Origin: DASRDB01 sp035652815
GTDB taxonomy: Bacteria > Chloroflexota > Ktedonobacteria > Ktedonobacterales > Ktedonobacteraceae
Assembly (NCBI GenBank): GCA_035652815.1
Contig: DASRDB010000018.1
Location: forward strand, 1 to 64,000
Length of the DNA: 64,000 nucleotides
Reading direction: 5' to 3'
The notes beneath the pieces were generated by a model, which saw only the letters and a list, made by a program, of their open reading frames with translations, was not told the DNA's origin and ran no database searches. A program made the translations under genes and the position numbers. Positions 52,415-61,596 of the stretch are shown here, piece by piece (the first letter of the stretch is position 1; each line of letters begins with the position of its first letter).

Positions 52415-54427
52415 TCATTCCACCGGTAAAGCAAAACTAAACGTCGCTCCCTCACCCTTGCGGCTATTCACCCACAGCCGCCCTTTATGCTGGCGAATGA
52501 TCTCATTGGAAAGATAGAGACCGATGCCGAGGCCGGGGAAGGTCTTCTCTACCGGACTGGTTACCTGGTAGAAACGCTCGAAGATTTTTTGCTGGTGGGC
52601 TTCATCGATGCCGATGCCAAAGTCCTGCACGCTGATGATGGCCTGGTTGCCTTCTTTTTTCAGGTGTACAAGCACTTTGTCATGGTCGGGTGAGTATTTA
52701 ATGGCGTTGCTGAGCAGGTTGATGAGGACCTGGCCTATTCTGTCGCGGTCGCCAACGATTAGCGCGCTGGTTTTTCCATGAATAACGATCTGGTGGCGGG
52801 TCGTGGTGGCCTGCACGTTTTCGACGATTTCGGCAACCACTTTGTCCAGGTCAAAAGGTTCGTGACGGTAGGCCAGCTTGCCCGTTTGAATGCGCGAGAG
52901 GTCAAGCAGTTCGCTGATGAGCGTGGTCAGTTTATTCAGTTGCGCGTCCATGCGTTGCAGGAAGCGGATGGACTCGGGATCATCTCGCTGCGAGAGGCGG
53001 CGCAGCAAGACCTGTGTAAAGCCTTTAATGCTGGTGATGGGCGTCTTCAATTCGTGGCTTGCCATACTGATAAACTCATCCTTGCGCTGCTCGAGCTGCT
53101 TGAGCCTGGTGATATCCTGGAACATAATGACGCCAGTTGCAGGGTGGCCATACATACCAGGAAGCACATCGCCGTCAATGAGTAGAGAGTGCCGACCCGT
53201 GGGCGTTTCCCAATCCATCTGGAAGTTATACAGTTTTTCACCCTGCGCAACGCGCACGCCCGGCATGTTTTCATTCGGTATGCGGTTACCCTCAGCATCG
53301 TAGCAATAATAGACGGTATGATACTCTTCTCCTGGAACGCCTTGCGGAAAGACGCCGCCTGCCATTTCATCTGCGGCGCGGTTGGCGAAGGTGACACGCC
53401 CCGTACCCGGCTCGATGAAGAGTAGGGGCACCGGGAGCAGGTTGAGGATAGCCTCCAGCCACTTTTGCTGGTTTTGCAGGTCGGAGACCAGCGCCCTGCG
53501 CTCCTCTTCCTGGCGCTCGCGCTCGATAGCAATAGCAGCGCTGCGTGTAATGAACTCGACCAGGTGCTGATCTGAGGAACCTGGCTGGTGTGGCTCGCGG
53601 TAGTACAGGGCAAACGTTCCCAGCACTTCCTTTTCTGCCGAAAGAATGGGGGTAGACCAGCAGGCGCGCAAACCATGTTCCAGGGCCAGATCGCGAAAAT
53701 CCTTCCAGAGCGGATCATGCGCGATATCGGAGACAATGACCGGCTTTCCAGTGTAGGCTGCTGTACCGCAGGAACCGACCGCCGGGCCTATTTCTATGCC
53801 GTCGATAGCCTCATTATAAGCCGGAGCGAGGCTGGGAGCAGCGCCATGACGCAGGTGCTTCTTGTCGGCATCCAACAGAAGAATGGAGGCAAGTACGCCT
53901 TCGCTTGAATAACGCTCGACAAGTCGCGTTAAATAGCTCAATACGTCGCGCAGGTCTGCATCCTGGGCGATCATTTTAAAAACGTGGTTCTGTTCGTCCA
54001 GCAGGCTCTCGGTGCGCTTGCGCTCTGTGATATCGTGGAAGTTGCCCACAATGGCCTGCACCTGTGGATCATCGAGTAAGTTCGTGCCTGCGCCATCAAA
54101 CCAGCGCCAGGAGCCATCCTTGCAGCGAAGCCGGTATTCGGCGCTCAAACACACACCTGGGGATTGCATGATGCGGCCAAACAGCTCTTGCATTGTAGGA
54201 AGATCATCAGGGTGAACAATCACCAGGGCGTGACTGCCCACGAACTCCTCTGGTGAATAGCCCATGATGGGCGTGATAGAGGGACTGACATACTTGACAA
54301 GACCTTCGGCATTAAGCAGGGCGATGACATCTGAACTATGCTCGACGAGCGCCTGAAAGAGCGTATTGGGAACAATCGCGTCCTGAGCCTGGGAGCTGCT
54401 ATCCGGCTTCCTGGCCTGTGTTGACAT
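52415..54427 (-). CDS. PAS-GAF-PAS sensor histidine kinase
   Basis: A 670-residue soluble kinase. A PAS/PAC domain (about 22-140, LLNAEGLVKYVSPSITPIMG, with FHDITERKRTE) is followed by a GAF domain (about 160-305), a second PAS (about 330-430) and HisKA with phospho-acceptor His458 (FISMASHELKTPITSIKGF). The HATPase_c domain (about 555-670) has NLLSNAIKYS, VQDFGIGI and FPGLGIGLYLS. No receiver domain or response regulator lies nearby, so it is an orphan kinase. It is cytoplasmic and probably senses a small ligand, redox state or light through PAS/GAF. ATG 54427 follows GGAGAGGA. Confidence 0.93.
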   Translation of the reverse strand: MSTQARKPDSSSQAQDAIVPNTLFQALVEHSSDVIALLNAEGLVKYVSPSITPIMGYSPEEFVGSHALVIVHPDDLPTMQELFGRIMQSPGVCLSAEYRLRCKDGSWRWFDGAGTNLLDDPQVQAIVGNFHDITERKRTESLLDEQNHVFKMIAQDADLRDVLSYLTRLVERYSSEGVLASILLLDADKKHLRHGAAPSLAPAYNEAIDGIEIGPAVGSCGTAAYTGKPVIVSDIAHDPLWKDFRDLALEHGLRACWSTPILSAEKEVLGTFALYYREPHQPGSSDQHLVEFITRSAAIAIERERQEEERRALVSDLQNQQKWLEAILNLLPVPLLFIEPGTGRVTFANRAADEMAGGVFPQGVPGEEYHTVYYCYDAEGNRIPNENMPGVRVAQGEKLYNFQMDWETPTGRHSLLIDGDVLPGMYGHPATGVIMFQDITRLKQLEQRKDEFISMASHELKTPITSIKGFTQVLLRRLSQRDDPESIRFLQRMDAQLNKLTTLISELLDLSRIQTGKLAYRHEPFDLDKVVAEIVENVQATTTRHQIVIHGKTSALIVGDRDRIGQVLINLLSNAIKYSPDHDKVLVHLKKEGNQAIISVQDFGIGIDEAHQQKIFERFYQVTSPVEKTFPGLGIGLYLSNEIIRQHKGRLWVNSRKGEGATFSFALPVE

Positions 54428-54559
54428 GTGGTCCTCTCCATCAACTTCAGTAGAAGTGCTTGCGTGTTAGTACTATAGCATGTTTTATTTAGTTGGGACA
54501 ACTAAACAATAATAACGGGTCTTGTCCTGTGAACATTGGTAAAATAATATGATACGATT

Positions 54560-54647
54560 CTGTAGGGACGCGATTGATCGCGTCCTGCCTCATCTATCGT
54601 ACATGCCGATATGCGGGGGCAGGACGCGATCAATCGCGTCCCTACAG
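54560..54647. repeat. Inverted repeat, family C copy 1
   Basis: Two perfect 30-bp arms (54560-54589 and 54618-54647) share the core GGGACGCGATTGATCGCGTC, which is itself palindromic. The spacer is 28 bases. A second, decayed unit follows in tandem. Confidence 0.9.
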
Positions 54648-54676
54648 AATTCTACCCTGTTTCTTTGTAAAAATTC

Positions 54677-54750
54677 ATCATCGCGTCTTGCCTCGTCTAT
54701 CGTACATCCCGATGTGCGGGGCAGGACGCGATGAATCGCGTCCCTACAGG
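54677..54750. repeat. Inverted repeat, family C copy 2 (left arm shortened)
   Basis: The right arm 54720-54750 matches copy 1 with one base changed (GATGAATCGC). The left arm is reduced to about 17 bases. The spacer (CTCGTCTATCGTACAT) matches copy 1 closely, so the unit arose by tandem duplication. No gene lies in 54428-54776. Confidence 0.85.
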
Positions 54751-54776
54751 AATATTGCCTGTTCAATTTTTCATTG

Positions 54777-55901
54777 TTATACGGTTGCTTTAGAGCTTTC
54801 AGCATCCTGCCGGGCATCTGCCTTGTCCTGCGCTTCTGCCCCCTGCCTGCGCTGCTCCTCAAGCTTTTTCCGCGCCCGTTCATCTCGTTTGCGTTTGATT
54901 TCGAGCAGGCGGATATAGAGGGCGTAGAGCAGGGGGGAGTAGATGAGGTCGTGGGTTTCGAGGGCGCGCATGGCGAAGCCGCCGAAGCCGCGTTTGAAGA
55001 CGTAGACGCCCCAGAGTTCCTGGCCTTCTTCCAGTATATCGGGGATGCCACGGAAGTTGTAGTATTCGCAGCCGTGTGATTTGGCCCACTGCATGCCTGT
55101 CCATTGCAGCAGGTGGTTGGGCATCAGGTTGCGATGTTCGTTAGAGGATGCGCCGTACATGTACCAGCTCCACTTGCCCAGGCGCAGCACGATGATACCG
55201 GCGATGGCCTTGCCCTGGTATTCGGCCAGGAAGAGCGCGGCGCGGTCATCTACGCTGAACAGGCGCATCACGTCCTGGTAGTGCGCTTTGTTGTGGATGA
55301 AGAACTGGTCGCGCTCACTGGTCGTTTCGTAAATTTCATAGAAGGTATCGAGGTCGGCCTGTCCCTCGCCTCGTCTCACAGTGACGCCTTTACGACCCGC
55401 GAGGCGGATGTTGTAGCGCCACTTTTCCTTCATGCCTGCCAGCAGATCTTTTTCGTCCGGGCGCAGGTCAAGCACCCATTCGTGGCGCACGTGGGTGGCG
55501 TAGGGATTGGGCCGGAAGCCGCGCTTGCGCAGGGCAATCAGCCATTGCTCGTCGCCATCCAGCACGCCTGGCTCGATTTTGAGCATAAAGGCATGGCGCT
55601 TGCGGGCCTCGGCGCTTACGAAGTCGAGCAGGACATCCATCGCGGGCGAATCGGGGTTGTCGATAACGGGACCGCGCGGCGCATAGAAATAGGCGCGGCG
55701 CAGGATGGGAGCCTGCATAATCAGCACGAGCATGACGGCTTGCAGCTTTCCCTCGTCATCCAGAACGCCGACGCGCAGCGGCTCGGCTCCCAGGTGGGGG
55801 GAGAGGTCGCCCCATTCGTAGGATTGCGTGATGTTACAGCAAACTGACTGCGTCACAAAATCGTCCCATTGCTGGCGGTCAGTGATGATCGTAGCTTTCA
55901 T
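54777..55901 (-). CDS. FemABX-family peptidyltransferase (peptidoglycan bridge enzyme), second copy
   Basis: A 374-residue enzyme with the two GNAT-like lobes of Fem proteins: N-lobe ITQSYEWGDLSPHLGAEPLR and YFYAPRGPVIDN, and C-lobe WRYNIRLAGRKGVTVRRGEG, YEIYETTSERDQFFIH and GIPDILEEGQELWGVYVFKR. It ends with a charged helical tail. Fem enzymes add amino acids from aminoacyl-tRNA to the lipid II stem peptide in the cytoplasm. Its ATG overlaps the stop of the other femX-like gene by 4 bases (ATGA). The two differ widely, so they may add successive residues. The amino acid used cannot be read from sequence. Confidence 0.9.
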   Translation of the reverse strand: MKATIITDRQQWDDFVTQSVCCNITQSYEWGDLSPHLGAEPLRVGVLDDEGKLQAVMLVLIMQAPILRRAYFYAPRGPVIDNPDSPAMDVLLDFVSAEARKRHAFMLKIEPGVLDGDEQWLIALRKRGFRPNPYATHVRHEWVLDLRPDEKDLLAGMKEKWRYNIRLAGRKGVTVRRGEGQADLDTFYEIYETTSERDQFFIHNKAHYQDVMRLFSVDDRAALFLAEYQGKAIAGIIVLRLGKWSWYMYGASSNEHRNLMPNHLLQWTGMQWAKSHGCEYYNFRGIPDILEEGQELWGVYVFKRGFGGFAMRALETHDLIYSPLLYALYIRLLEIKRKRDERARKKLEEQRRQGAEAQDKADARQDAESSKATV

Positions 55902-57019
55902 GTGCGTTCCCCGGCGGCGCGCTCTCCTTTGCCGCGAGCGGCGCGCTCTAATTCAACTTTTTTGCGTTCTTCATGACGGCGGGCGCGGCGAATTTCAACC
56001 AGTTTGCGCCACGCGCTGTAGACCAGCGGGTTATAGACAAAATCCTGAGTTGGCATGTTGAGGCGCGAGAAGCCGCCGAAGCCTTTCTTATATTCATAGA
56101 CGCCCCACATCTCTTCGCCCGGCTCCAGTACCTCGGGAATGGTGCGAAAATCGAAGTAGGAGCAGCCCTTCGACTGCGCCCATTGAATACAACGAAATTG
56201 TAGCAGGTAAGTGGGCTTCAGGTTGCGCTTGTTATTGGATGACGCGCCGAACATGTCCCAGCACCAGTCCCCGAAGCGGATCAGCATCTTGGCAGCAATG
56301 GCCTCGCCTTCGTGTTCGGCGAGATAGAGAACGGCGTCGCCTTTGTCGGCAAACTGGCGCAGGATTTCCTTGTGATAATCCTTGCCGTGTATAAAGAAGG
56401 CGTCGCGCTCGCTGGTGATCTTCAGCAGGTCGTAGTAGGCATCGAAATCGGCCTCGCTGGTGGCTTCGCGCACAATCACACCTTTGCGCTCGGCCACGCG
56501 CACGTTTTGCCGCCAGGTCGTTTTGAAGTTTGCCAGCAGTTCATCGGCGCTCGGGCGAATATCCAGCACCCAGCTACGGCGGCCATGCACAGCGTAGGGG
56601 TTGGTCTGGAAGCCGAGGGCGCGATAGGCCGCTTCCCATTGCTCAAGCGCGGGATCGTCATCGGCGATGTTTGGTTCCAGGCGCAGCACAACGGCGTGTT
56701 CAGCGCGGGCGATTTTCTGCACGCTGTCGAGCAGGGCTGACAGCGCAGGCGAATCGGGCGACTTGACGGTGGGGCCGCGCGCGCTGTAGAGCCACTGGTA
56801 GCGCAGGAGCGGCATGGGAACCGGCACCGCTGAGACGGTCAACTGCATCGCGCCGACCATGCGCCCGTTTTCCAGCGCACCCAGGCGATAGATGCGCGAA
56901 CCGAGGTACTTGTTCAGTTCGCCCCACTCGTAGGATTGCAGCAGGTGGCCTCGCGGCTGGCTTATCAGAAAGGCGTCCCACTGCTCGCGGTCGGTGATTT
57001 CTTGAACGGAGATCGTCAT
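55898..57019 (-). CDS. FemABX-family peptidyltransferase (peptidoglycan bridge enzyme), first copy
   Basis: A 373-residue Fem protein with the same design as the next gene: LLQSYEWGELNKYLGSRIYR, WLYSARGPTVKSPDSPALSA, TTWRQNVRVAERKGVIVREA, LLKITSERDAFFIHGKDYH and FRTIPEVLEPGEEMWGVYEY. ATG 57019 was chosen; it begins one base after the GNAT gene's stop, where homology starts. A longer frame to 57088 overlaps that gene and has no homology. The genes GNAT, femX and femX form a tight minus-strand unit downstream of lon. Confidence 0.9.
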   Translation of the reverse strand: MTISVQEITDREQWDAFLISQPRGHLLQSYEWGELNKYLGSRIYRLGALENGRMVGAMQLTVSAVPVPMPLLRYQWLYSARGPTVKSPDSPALSALLDSVQKIARAEHAVVLRLEPNIADDDPALEQWEAAYRALGFQTNPYAVHGRRSWVLDIRPSADELLANFKTTWRQNVRVAERKGVIVREATSEADFDAYYDLLKITSERDAFFIHGKDYHKEILRQFADKGDAVLYLAEHEGEAIAAKMLIRFGDWCWDMFGASSNNKRNLKPTYLLQFRCIQWAQSKGCSYFDFRTIPEVLEPGEEMWGVYEYKKGFGGFSRLNMPTQDFVYNPLVYSAWRKLVEIRRARRHEERKKVELERAARGKGERAAGERT

Positions 57020-57020
57020 T

Positions 57021-57608
57021 TTACTGTTTTTCGTTTTCGATGCTGGCGAGATATTCGCTGCGCAGGATGCTGTAGACGCGCACGTCATTATATTTGCCGA
57101 AGCGCAGGATGGCCTGGCGCAGCGTGCCCTCGTACTTCATGCCAGCCTTTTCATCGGCGCGCCAGCCGCCAATGTTTTCTTCCATATCCTGCGTTTGAAT
57201 GCGGTTCAGATTGAGTTCCATAAAGCCGTAGCGGAACATCAATTTTGTGGCCTCGGTGCCGTAGCCCTTGAACCAGGCCGAGCGGTCGCCGATAATCACA
57301 TAAAATTCCGCGCTCTGATTGATGTAGTTGATGTCCTTGAGGCCGACCAGCCCGATCAGGCTATTATCGCTAATGAGAGCCACGCCGAAAATAATGTGCT
57401 TTCCGTCTTTATAAAGCTGTTCGAGCCTTTCCTTGCCTCGCGTGTCGCTGGTGGGGTAGATAGAGAAATAACGGCGAATCTCCTCGTCGTTCATCCAGGT
57501 TGCATAGTGATGATTGTCCTGGGCCGGTTCGAGGGGGCGCAGGTAGATGCGCTCGCCGATGATAAAGGGATTTTGCATGCGTGAGGTATCAAGCTGTTCC
57601 TGGGTCAT
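57021..57608 (-). CDS. GNAT N-acetyltransferase, RimJ/RimL type
   Basis: A 195-residue acetyltransferase. It has the RimJ/L start IIGERIYLRPLEPAQDNHHY, the WMNDEEIRRYF motif, the acetyl-CoA loop DRSAWFKGYGTEATKLM and the C-terminal VRVYSILRSEYLA. It acetylates an amine such as a protein N-terminus, an antibiotic or a cell-wall amino sugar. Its place directly before two Fem genes suggests a link to wall precursors, but this is inference. ATG 57608 follows AAGAGG. It starts 36 bases after lon. Confidence 0.85.
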   Translation of the reverse strand: MTQEQLDTSRMQNPFIIGERIYLRPLEPAQDNHHYATWMNDEEIRRYFSIYPTSDTRGKERLEQLYKDGKHIIFGVALISDNSLIGLVGLKDINYINQSAEFYVIIGDRSAWFKGYGTEATKLMFRYGFMELNLNRIQTQDMEENIGGWRADEKAGMKYEGTLRQAILRFGKYNDVRVYSILRSEYLASIENEKQ

Positions 57609-57644
57609 TCTATAAAACCTCTTTTTTAGAATAGATGCGTGAGT

Positions 57645-60221
57645 TTATTGTGATTTCCCGCGTTTCTTTTTATGCGCCTGCACCTGCGGAAATGGGTCGG
57701 TATCGACCGGCGGGATAATCACGGGATTGCCGTTCTCTTGACCGTCATCCGGCTGTGCGGCAGGACGCACTTTTTTCCCGCGTGGTGCCTGGCGTTCATC
57801 CAGGTGTAGCGAAAGTGGCTCCTGGTTTTCCTCGCCGTTTCCGTCAAGTGGCGCGGGCATCAGGGCGGTTTCGATGACTTTATCCATCGAATCGACGATG
57901 GTAAAGGTCATTTGCTGGCGCACTTTGGCGGGAATTTCAACCAGGTCTTTGCGGTTTTCCTGCGGAATCAGCAGGTGGTAGATGTTGGCGTGATGTGCCG
58001 CCAGCACCTTTTCTTTCAGACCCCCGATGCCCAGCACGCGCCCGCGCAGCGTGATTTCACCGGTCATGGCGATACCGGCGCGCACCGGACGCCGCGTGAG
58101 GGCGGAGATGAGCGCGGTGGCGATGGTGATGCCTGCCGATGGCCCGTCTTTGGGGAGAGCGTTCTCCGGCATGTGAATATGCAGGTCGGTATTGTCCTGG
58201 AAGTTCGGGTCGATCTGCAACTCCTCGGCGCGGGAGCGAATATAGGAGAGCGCGGCATAAGCGGATTCGCGCATCACATCGCCTAGCTGGCCGGTAATCA
58301 GCAGTTCTCCCTTGCCGGACATACAGGCTACCTCGACGGGGAGCAGCATGCCGCCCATCTCGGTGACGGCCAGCCCGGTTGCCACGCCAACCTGCGATTT
58401 GTGTACAATGGGCGTTTCGACGTAGCGCGGCGGACCCAGGTATTGCTCAAGGTTATGCTGCGTGAGCCGGATATGGGCGTTGGGCTTTTCGATGATGCGC
58501 CGCGCTGCTTTGCGGCAGACGGTGGCAAGCTGGCGTTCGAGGCTGCGCACTCCTGCTTCGCGGGTATAATCGGTGACGATGTGCTGCATGACGGTTTGCG
58601 GAATCTTCAGTTGTTCCGGCGACAGGCCATGCTCGCTCAACACATTTGGCAACAGGTGGCGCGAGGCGATATTGATCTTCTCGTCTAGCGTGTAGCCGGG
58701 GATATCGATGATATCCATGCGGTCTGCCAGCGCGCGCGGAATCTGGTATTTGACGTTGCCGGTGCAGATGAAGAAGACCTCGGACAGGTCGAACGGCACT
58801 TCCAGGTAGTGGTCAACGAAGCCGTGATTCTGCTCAGGGTCAAGCACTTCCAGCAGCGCCGCCGCCGGGTCGCCGCGAAACTCGCTCGAGAGCTTGTCGA
58901 TCTCGTCGAGCAGGAAGACGGGATTGCGCGTGCCGACGGTCTTCATGGATTGAATGATGCGCCCCGGCAGTGCTCCAACATAGGTGCGGCGATGGCCGCG
59001 AATTTCGGCCTCGTCATGCACTCCGCCCAGCGAGATACGGGCGAATTTGCGGCCTAAAGCGCGCGCAATCGAGCGGCCCAGCGAGGTTTTGCCGACGCCG
59101 GGCGGGCCGATGAAGCAGAGTATCTGCCCCTGACTTTCGCGCCTGGCTCCACTGCCGCCGCGTTTCTGGCGCAGTTCGCGCACTGCCAGGAACTCGATGA
59201 TGCGCTCCTTGATGCCTTCCAGGCCGTAATGATCTTCTTCAAGGATGCGGCGCGTGTTTTCGATGTTGAAGCTGTCCTCGCTGCGCTCGTTCCAGGGCAG
59301 TTCGAGTATCCAGTCGATATAGGAGCGAATGACGGCGATTTCGGCGGCCTGGGCAGGTGTGCGCTCCAGGCGGTCGATCTCTTTGCGTACTTTGGCGGCT
59401 ATCTCGGCTGGCAGGCCGTTTTTGATCTTTTCAGCCAGCTTGTCGCGCAGTTCGGCGGCCTCGCTGGTGCCCTCGATGCCCAGTTCTTCCTGAATGGCGC
59501 GCAGTTGCTCGCGCAGGTAGAATTCTTTTTGCGTGCGGTCCACCTGCGAGCGCACGCGGCTGCGGATGGTCGATTCGAGTTCAAGAATCTCGATCTCGTT
59601 GCCCATAATGACACAGATTTTTTCCAGGCGTTCGAGCGGGCTGAGGGTTTCCAACAGGTCTAACTGCTGCTCGGAGTCGGTGACGAGGTGCGCTGCCAGC
59701 ATATCCGAGAGGCGGGCGGCGGTCTTGATGGAGACAATCGAGTTGATATCTTCGGCAGAGAAGCGCCGATTGAGCTGCGCGTAACGCTCAAACAGGCTGG
59801 TGGCGTGGCGAACCAGCGCGTCAGCCTGCGCTCCCTGCGTGGTTGGCTCGTTTAACTGGGTGACGCTGACGCGCATGAACGGTTCCATATCGATGAACTC
59901 GTCCAGTTGCACGCGCCGGATGCCGCTCAGCAGCACCTGGTAGTTGCCGTCCTGCTGGCGATGCAGCGTATTGACTTCGACCAGCGTGCCGATTTTGCGA
60001 ATATCCTTTGGCTCCGGGTCGTCTATGTTGGGGTCTTGCTGCGCCGCGACCACCATCAGATGTTTGGGCTGTGACATAGCTTCTTCGACAGCACGAATCG
60101 ACTTTTCACGCGCCATCGAGAGGGTTGTGCGCGTGCGGGGAAACACGACCATACTTTTTAACGCCACAAGGGGGTAGGGCGCATCCATGTCATCATGATG
60201 TAGGCGTTCTTGTTCGCTCAC
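57645..60221 (-). CDS. lon: ATP-dependent protease Lon
   Basis: An 858-residue LonA protease. The N-terminal LAN domain (DAPYPLVALKSMVVFPRTRT) is followed by a helical linker, the AAA+ domain with Walker A GPPGVGKTSLGRSIARALG (about 366) and FARISLGGVHDEAEIRGHRR, and Walker B VFLLDEIDKL. The peptidase domain has the catalytic Ser in KDGPSAGIT (about 694) and Lys in GIGGLKEKVLAAHHAN (about 737). The C-terminal 60 residues are basic and unconserved. It degrades damaged and regulatory proteins. The start is GTG 60221 after AAGGCGGG. It follows clpX, and a hairpin lies between them. Confidence 0.97.
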   Translation of the reverse strand: MSEQERLHHDDMDAPYPLVALKSMVVFPRTRTTLSMAREKSIRAVEEAMSQPKHLMVVAAQQDPNIDDPEPKDIRKIGTLVEVNTLHRQQDGNYQVLLSGIRRVQLDEFIDMEPFMRVSVTQLNEPTTQGAQADALVRHATSLFERYAQLNRRFSAEDINSIVSIKTAARLSDMLAAHLVTDSEQQLDLLETLSPLERLEKICVIMGNEIEILELESTIRSRVRSQVDRTQKEFYLREQLRAIQEELGIEGTSEAAELRDKLAEKIKNGLPAEIAAKVRKEIDRLERTPAQAAEIAVIRSYIDWILELPWNERSEDSFNIENTRRILEEDHYGLEGIKERIIEFLAVRELRQKRGGSGARRESQGQILCFIGPPGVGKTSLGRSIARALGRKFARISLGGVHDEAEIRGHRRTYVGALPGRIIQSMKTVGTRNPVFLLDEIDKLSSEFRGDPAAALLEVLDPEQNHGFVDHYLEVPFDLSEVFFICTGNVKYQIPRALADRMDIIDIPGYTLDEKINIASRHLLPNVLSEHGLSPEQLKIPQTVMQHIVTDYTREAGVRSLERQLATVCRKAARRIIEKPNAHIRLTQHNLEQYLGPPRYVETPIVHKSQVGVATGLAVTEMGGMLLPVEVACMSGKGELLITGQLGDVMRESAYAALSYIRSRAEELQIDPNFQDNTDLHIHMPENALPKDGPSAGITIATALISALTRRPVRAGIAMTGEITLRGRVLGIGGLKEKVLAAHHANIYHLLIPQENRKDLVEIPAKVRQQMTFTIVDSMDKVIETALMPAPLDGNGEENQEPLSLHLDERQAPRGKKVRPAAQPDDGQENGNPVIIPPVDTDPFPQVQAHKKKRGKSQ

Positions 60222-60272
60222 GTTTCCCGCCTTCTTAGGGGCCGAAGCCCTGGAACCTTGTGTATAAAAGTG

Positions 60273-60299
60273 GATGAGTCTGCGCTAGGCAGACTCATC
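60273..60299 (-). terminator. Hairpin overlapping the clpX stop, possible attenuator before lon
   Basis: GATGAGTCTGC and GCAGACTCATC (11 bp) form a stem around the clpX stop codon. On the minus strand the stem is followed by CACTTTTAT. This could lower transcription from clpX into lon. Confidence 0.5.
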
Positions 60300-61565
60300 T
60301 TCGTAGTCCGTTGCTCGTTCGCTGCGTGTCACCAGCAGCGGTTTATGGCGTGAGGTGATGACATCCCCGTTGACGACGACTTTCTTCACGTCGGCGCGTG
60401 AGGGAATCTCATACATCACGTCTAATAGCACATCTTCGATAATCGTGCGCAGGCCACGCGCTCCGGTGCGCTGCTTGAGCGCGCTTTCGGCGGCGGCATC
60501 AAGCGCGTCGGGCGTGAAGACCAGTTCCACGCGGTCAAGCTGTAAGAATTTCTGGTACTGCTTGACGATGGCGTTTTTGGGTTCGGTCAGGATGCGAATC
60601 AGAGCATCCTTGTCCAGGCTATCCAGCGAGACCACTACAGGCAGGCGGCCCACGAACTCAGGTATCAGGCCGTACTTGAGCAGGTCATCAGGAATGAGCT
60701 GCGTCAGGATGGATTCCTGGTTGACTTCTTTGTCCTGGGTGGCTGCTGGTGCGCGGAAGCCGATGGATTTGCTGCTGCCCAGGCGCTGCTCGACCACCTT
60801 GTCCAGTCCTTCAAATGCGCCGCCGCAGATGAACAGGATGTTGGACGTGTTGATCTGGATGAAGTCCTGGTGCGGGTGCTTGCGCCCGCCCTGCGGGGGC
60901 ACGTTGGCAACTGTGCCCTCGATAATCTTGAGCAGGGCCTGCTGCACGCCCTCGCCCGAGACATCACGGGTGATCGACGGATTGTCAGACTTGCGGGCGA
61001 TCTTGTCGATCTCGTCGATGTAGACAATGCCGCGCTCGGCACGCGCCACGTCGAAATCAGCCGTTTGAATGAGCCGCAGCAGGATGTTCTCGACATCTTC
61101 ACCAACGTAGCCTGCTTCAGTGAGAGCGGTGGCGTCGGCGATGCAGAACGGCACATCCAGAATCTTAGCCAGCGTCTGCGCCAGCAAGGTCTTGCCACAG
61201 CCGGTTGGGCCGATCAGCAGGATATTGCTTTTGCCCAACTCAACGTCATCGATCTGCATGCCTACGCCAATGCGCTTGTAGTGGTTATACACAGCCACCG
61301 AGAGCGATTTCTTGGCGCGCTCCTGCCCAATGACGTACTGGCTGAGCTGTTCGTAAATCTTCTTTGGCGTGGGGATTTTTCCCGTTTGCAGACGCGGCTT
61401 GGCGACAGTAGCCTGCTCCTCTTCGATGATCTCTCGACACAGATCGATACATTCATCGCAGATGTAGACGCCGCCTGGGCCGGCGATGAGCCGCTGAACC
61501 TGGTCCTGGCTCTTGCTGCAAAATGAGCAGCGATAGGTGTTCCGCATGTTTTTCGAGTTAGCCAC
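60285..61565 (-). CDS. clpX: ATP-dependent Clp protease ATP-binding subunit ClpX
   Basis: A 426-residue AAA+ unfoldase. The N-terminal zinc-binding domain is RCSFCSKSQDQVQRLIAGPG with CDECIDLC. Walker A is LLIGPTGCGKTLLAQTLA, Walker B is IVYIDEIDKIARK, and the pore loop GYVGED and the sensor and C-domain (RTGARGLRTIIEDVLLDVMY) are all present. ClpX feeds substrates to ClpP, but no clpP gene is in this operon. The start is GTG 61565 after GGGAGAGG. A longer frame to 61775 lies in the end of tig and is a shadow. Confidence 0.97.
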   Translation of the reverse strand: MANSKNMRNTYRCSFCSKSQDQVQRLIAGPGGVYICDECIDLCREIIEEEQATVAKPRLQTGKIPTPKKIYEQLSQYVIGQERAKKSLSVAVYNHYKRIGVGMQIDDVELGKSNILLIGPTGCGKTLLAQTLAKILDVPFCIADATALTEAGYVGEDVENILLRLIQTADFDVARAERGIVYIDEIDKIARKSDNPSITRDVSGEGVQQALLKIIEGTVANVPPQGGRKHPHQDFIQINTSNILFICGGAFEGLDKVVEQRLGSSKSIGFRAPAATQDKEVNQESILTQLIPDDLLKYGLIPEFVGRLPVVVSLDSLDKDALIRILTEPKNAIVKQYQKFLQLDRVELVFTPDALDAAAESALKQRTGARGLRTIIEDVLLDVMYEIPSRADVKKVVVNGDVITSRHKPLLVTRSERATDYEDESA

Positions 61566-61596
61566 GTCTGTTTCCTCTCCCTGTTGTGACCAATGA

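Noticed and set aside
54560..54750. CRISPR array
   Set aside because: There are only two units. They are inverted repeats with similar spacers, and no cas genes are nearby.
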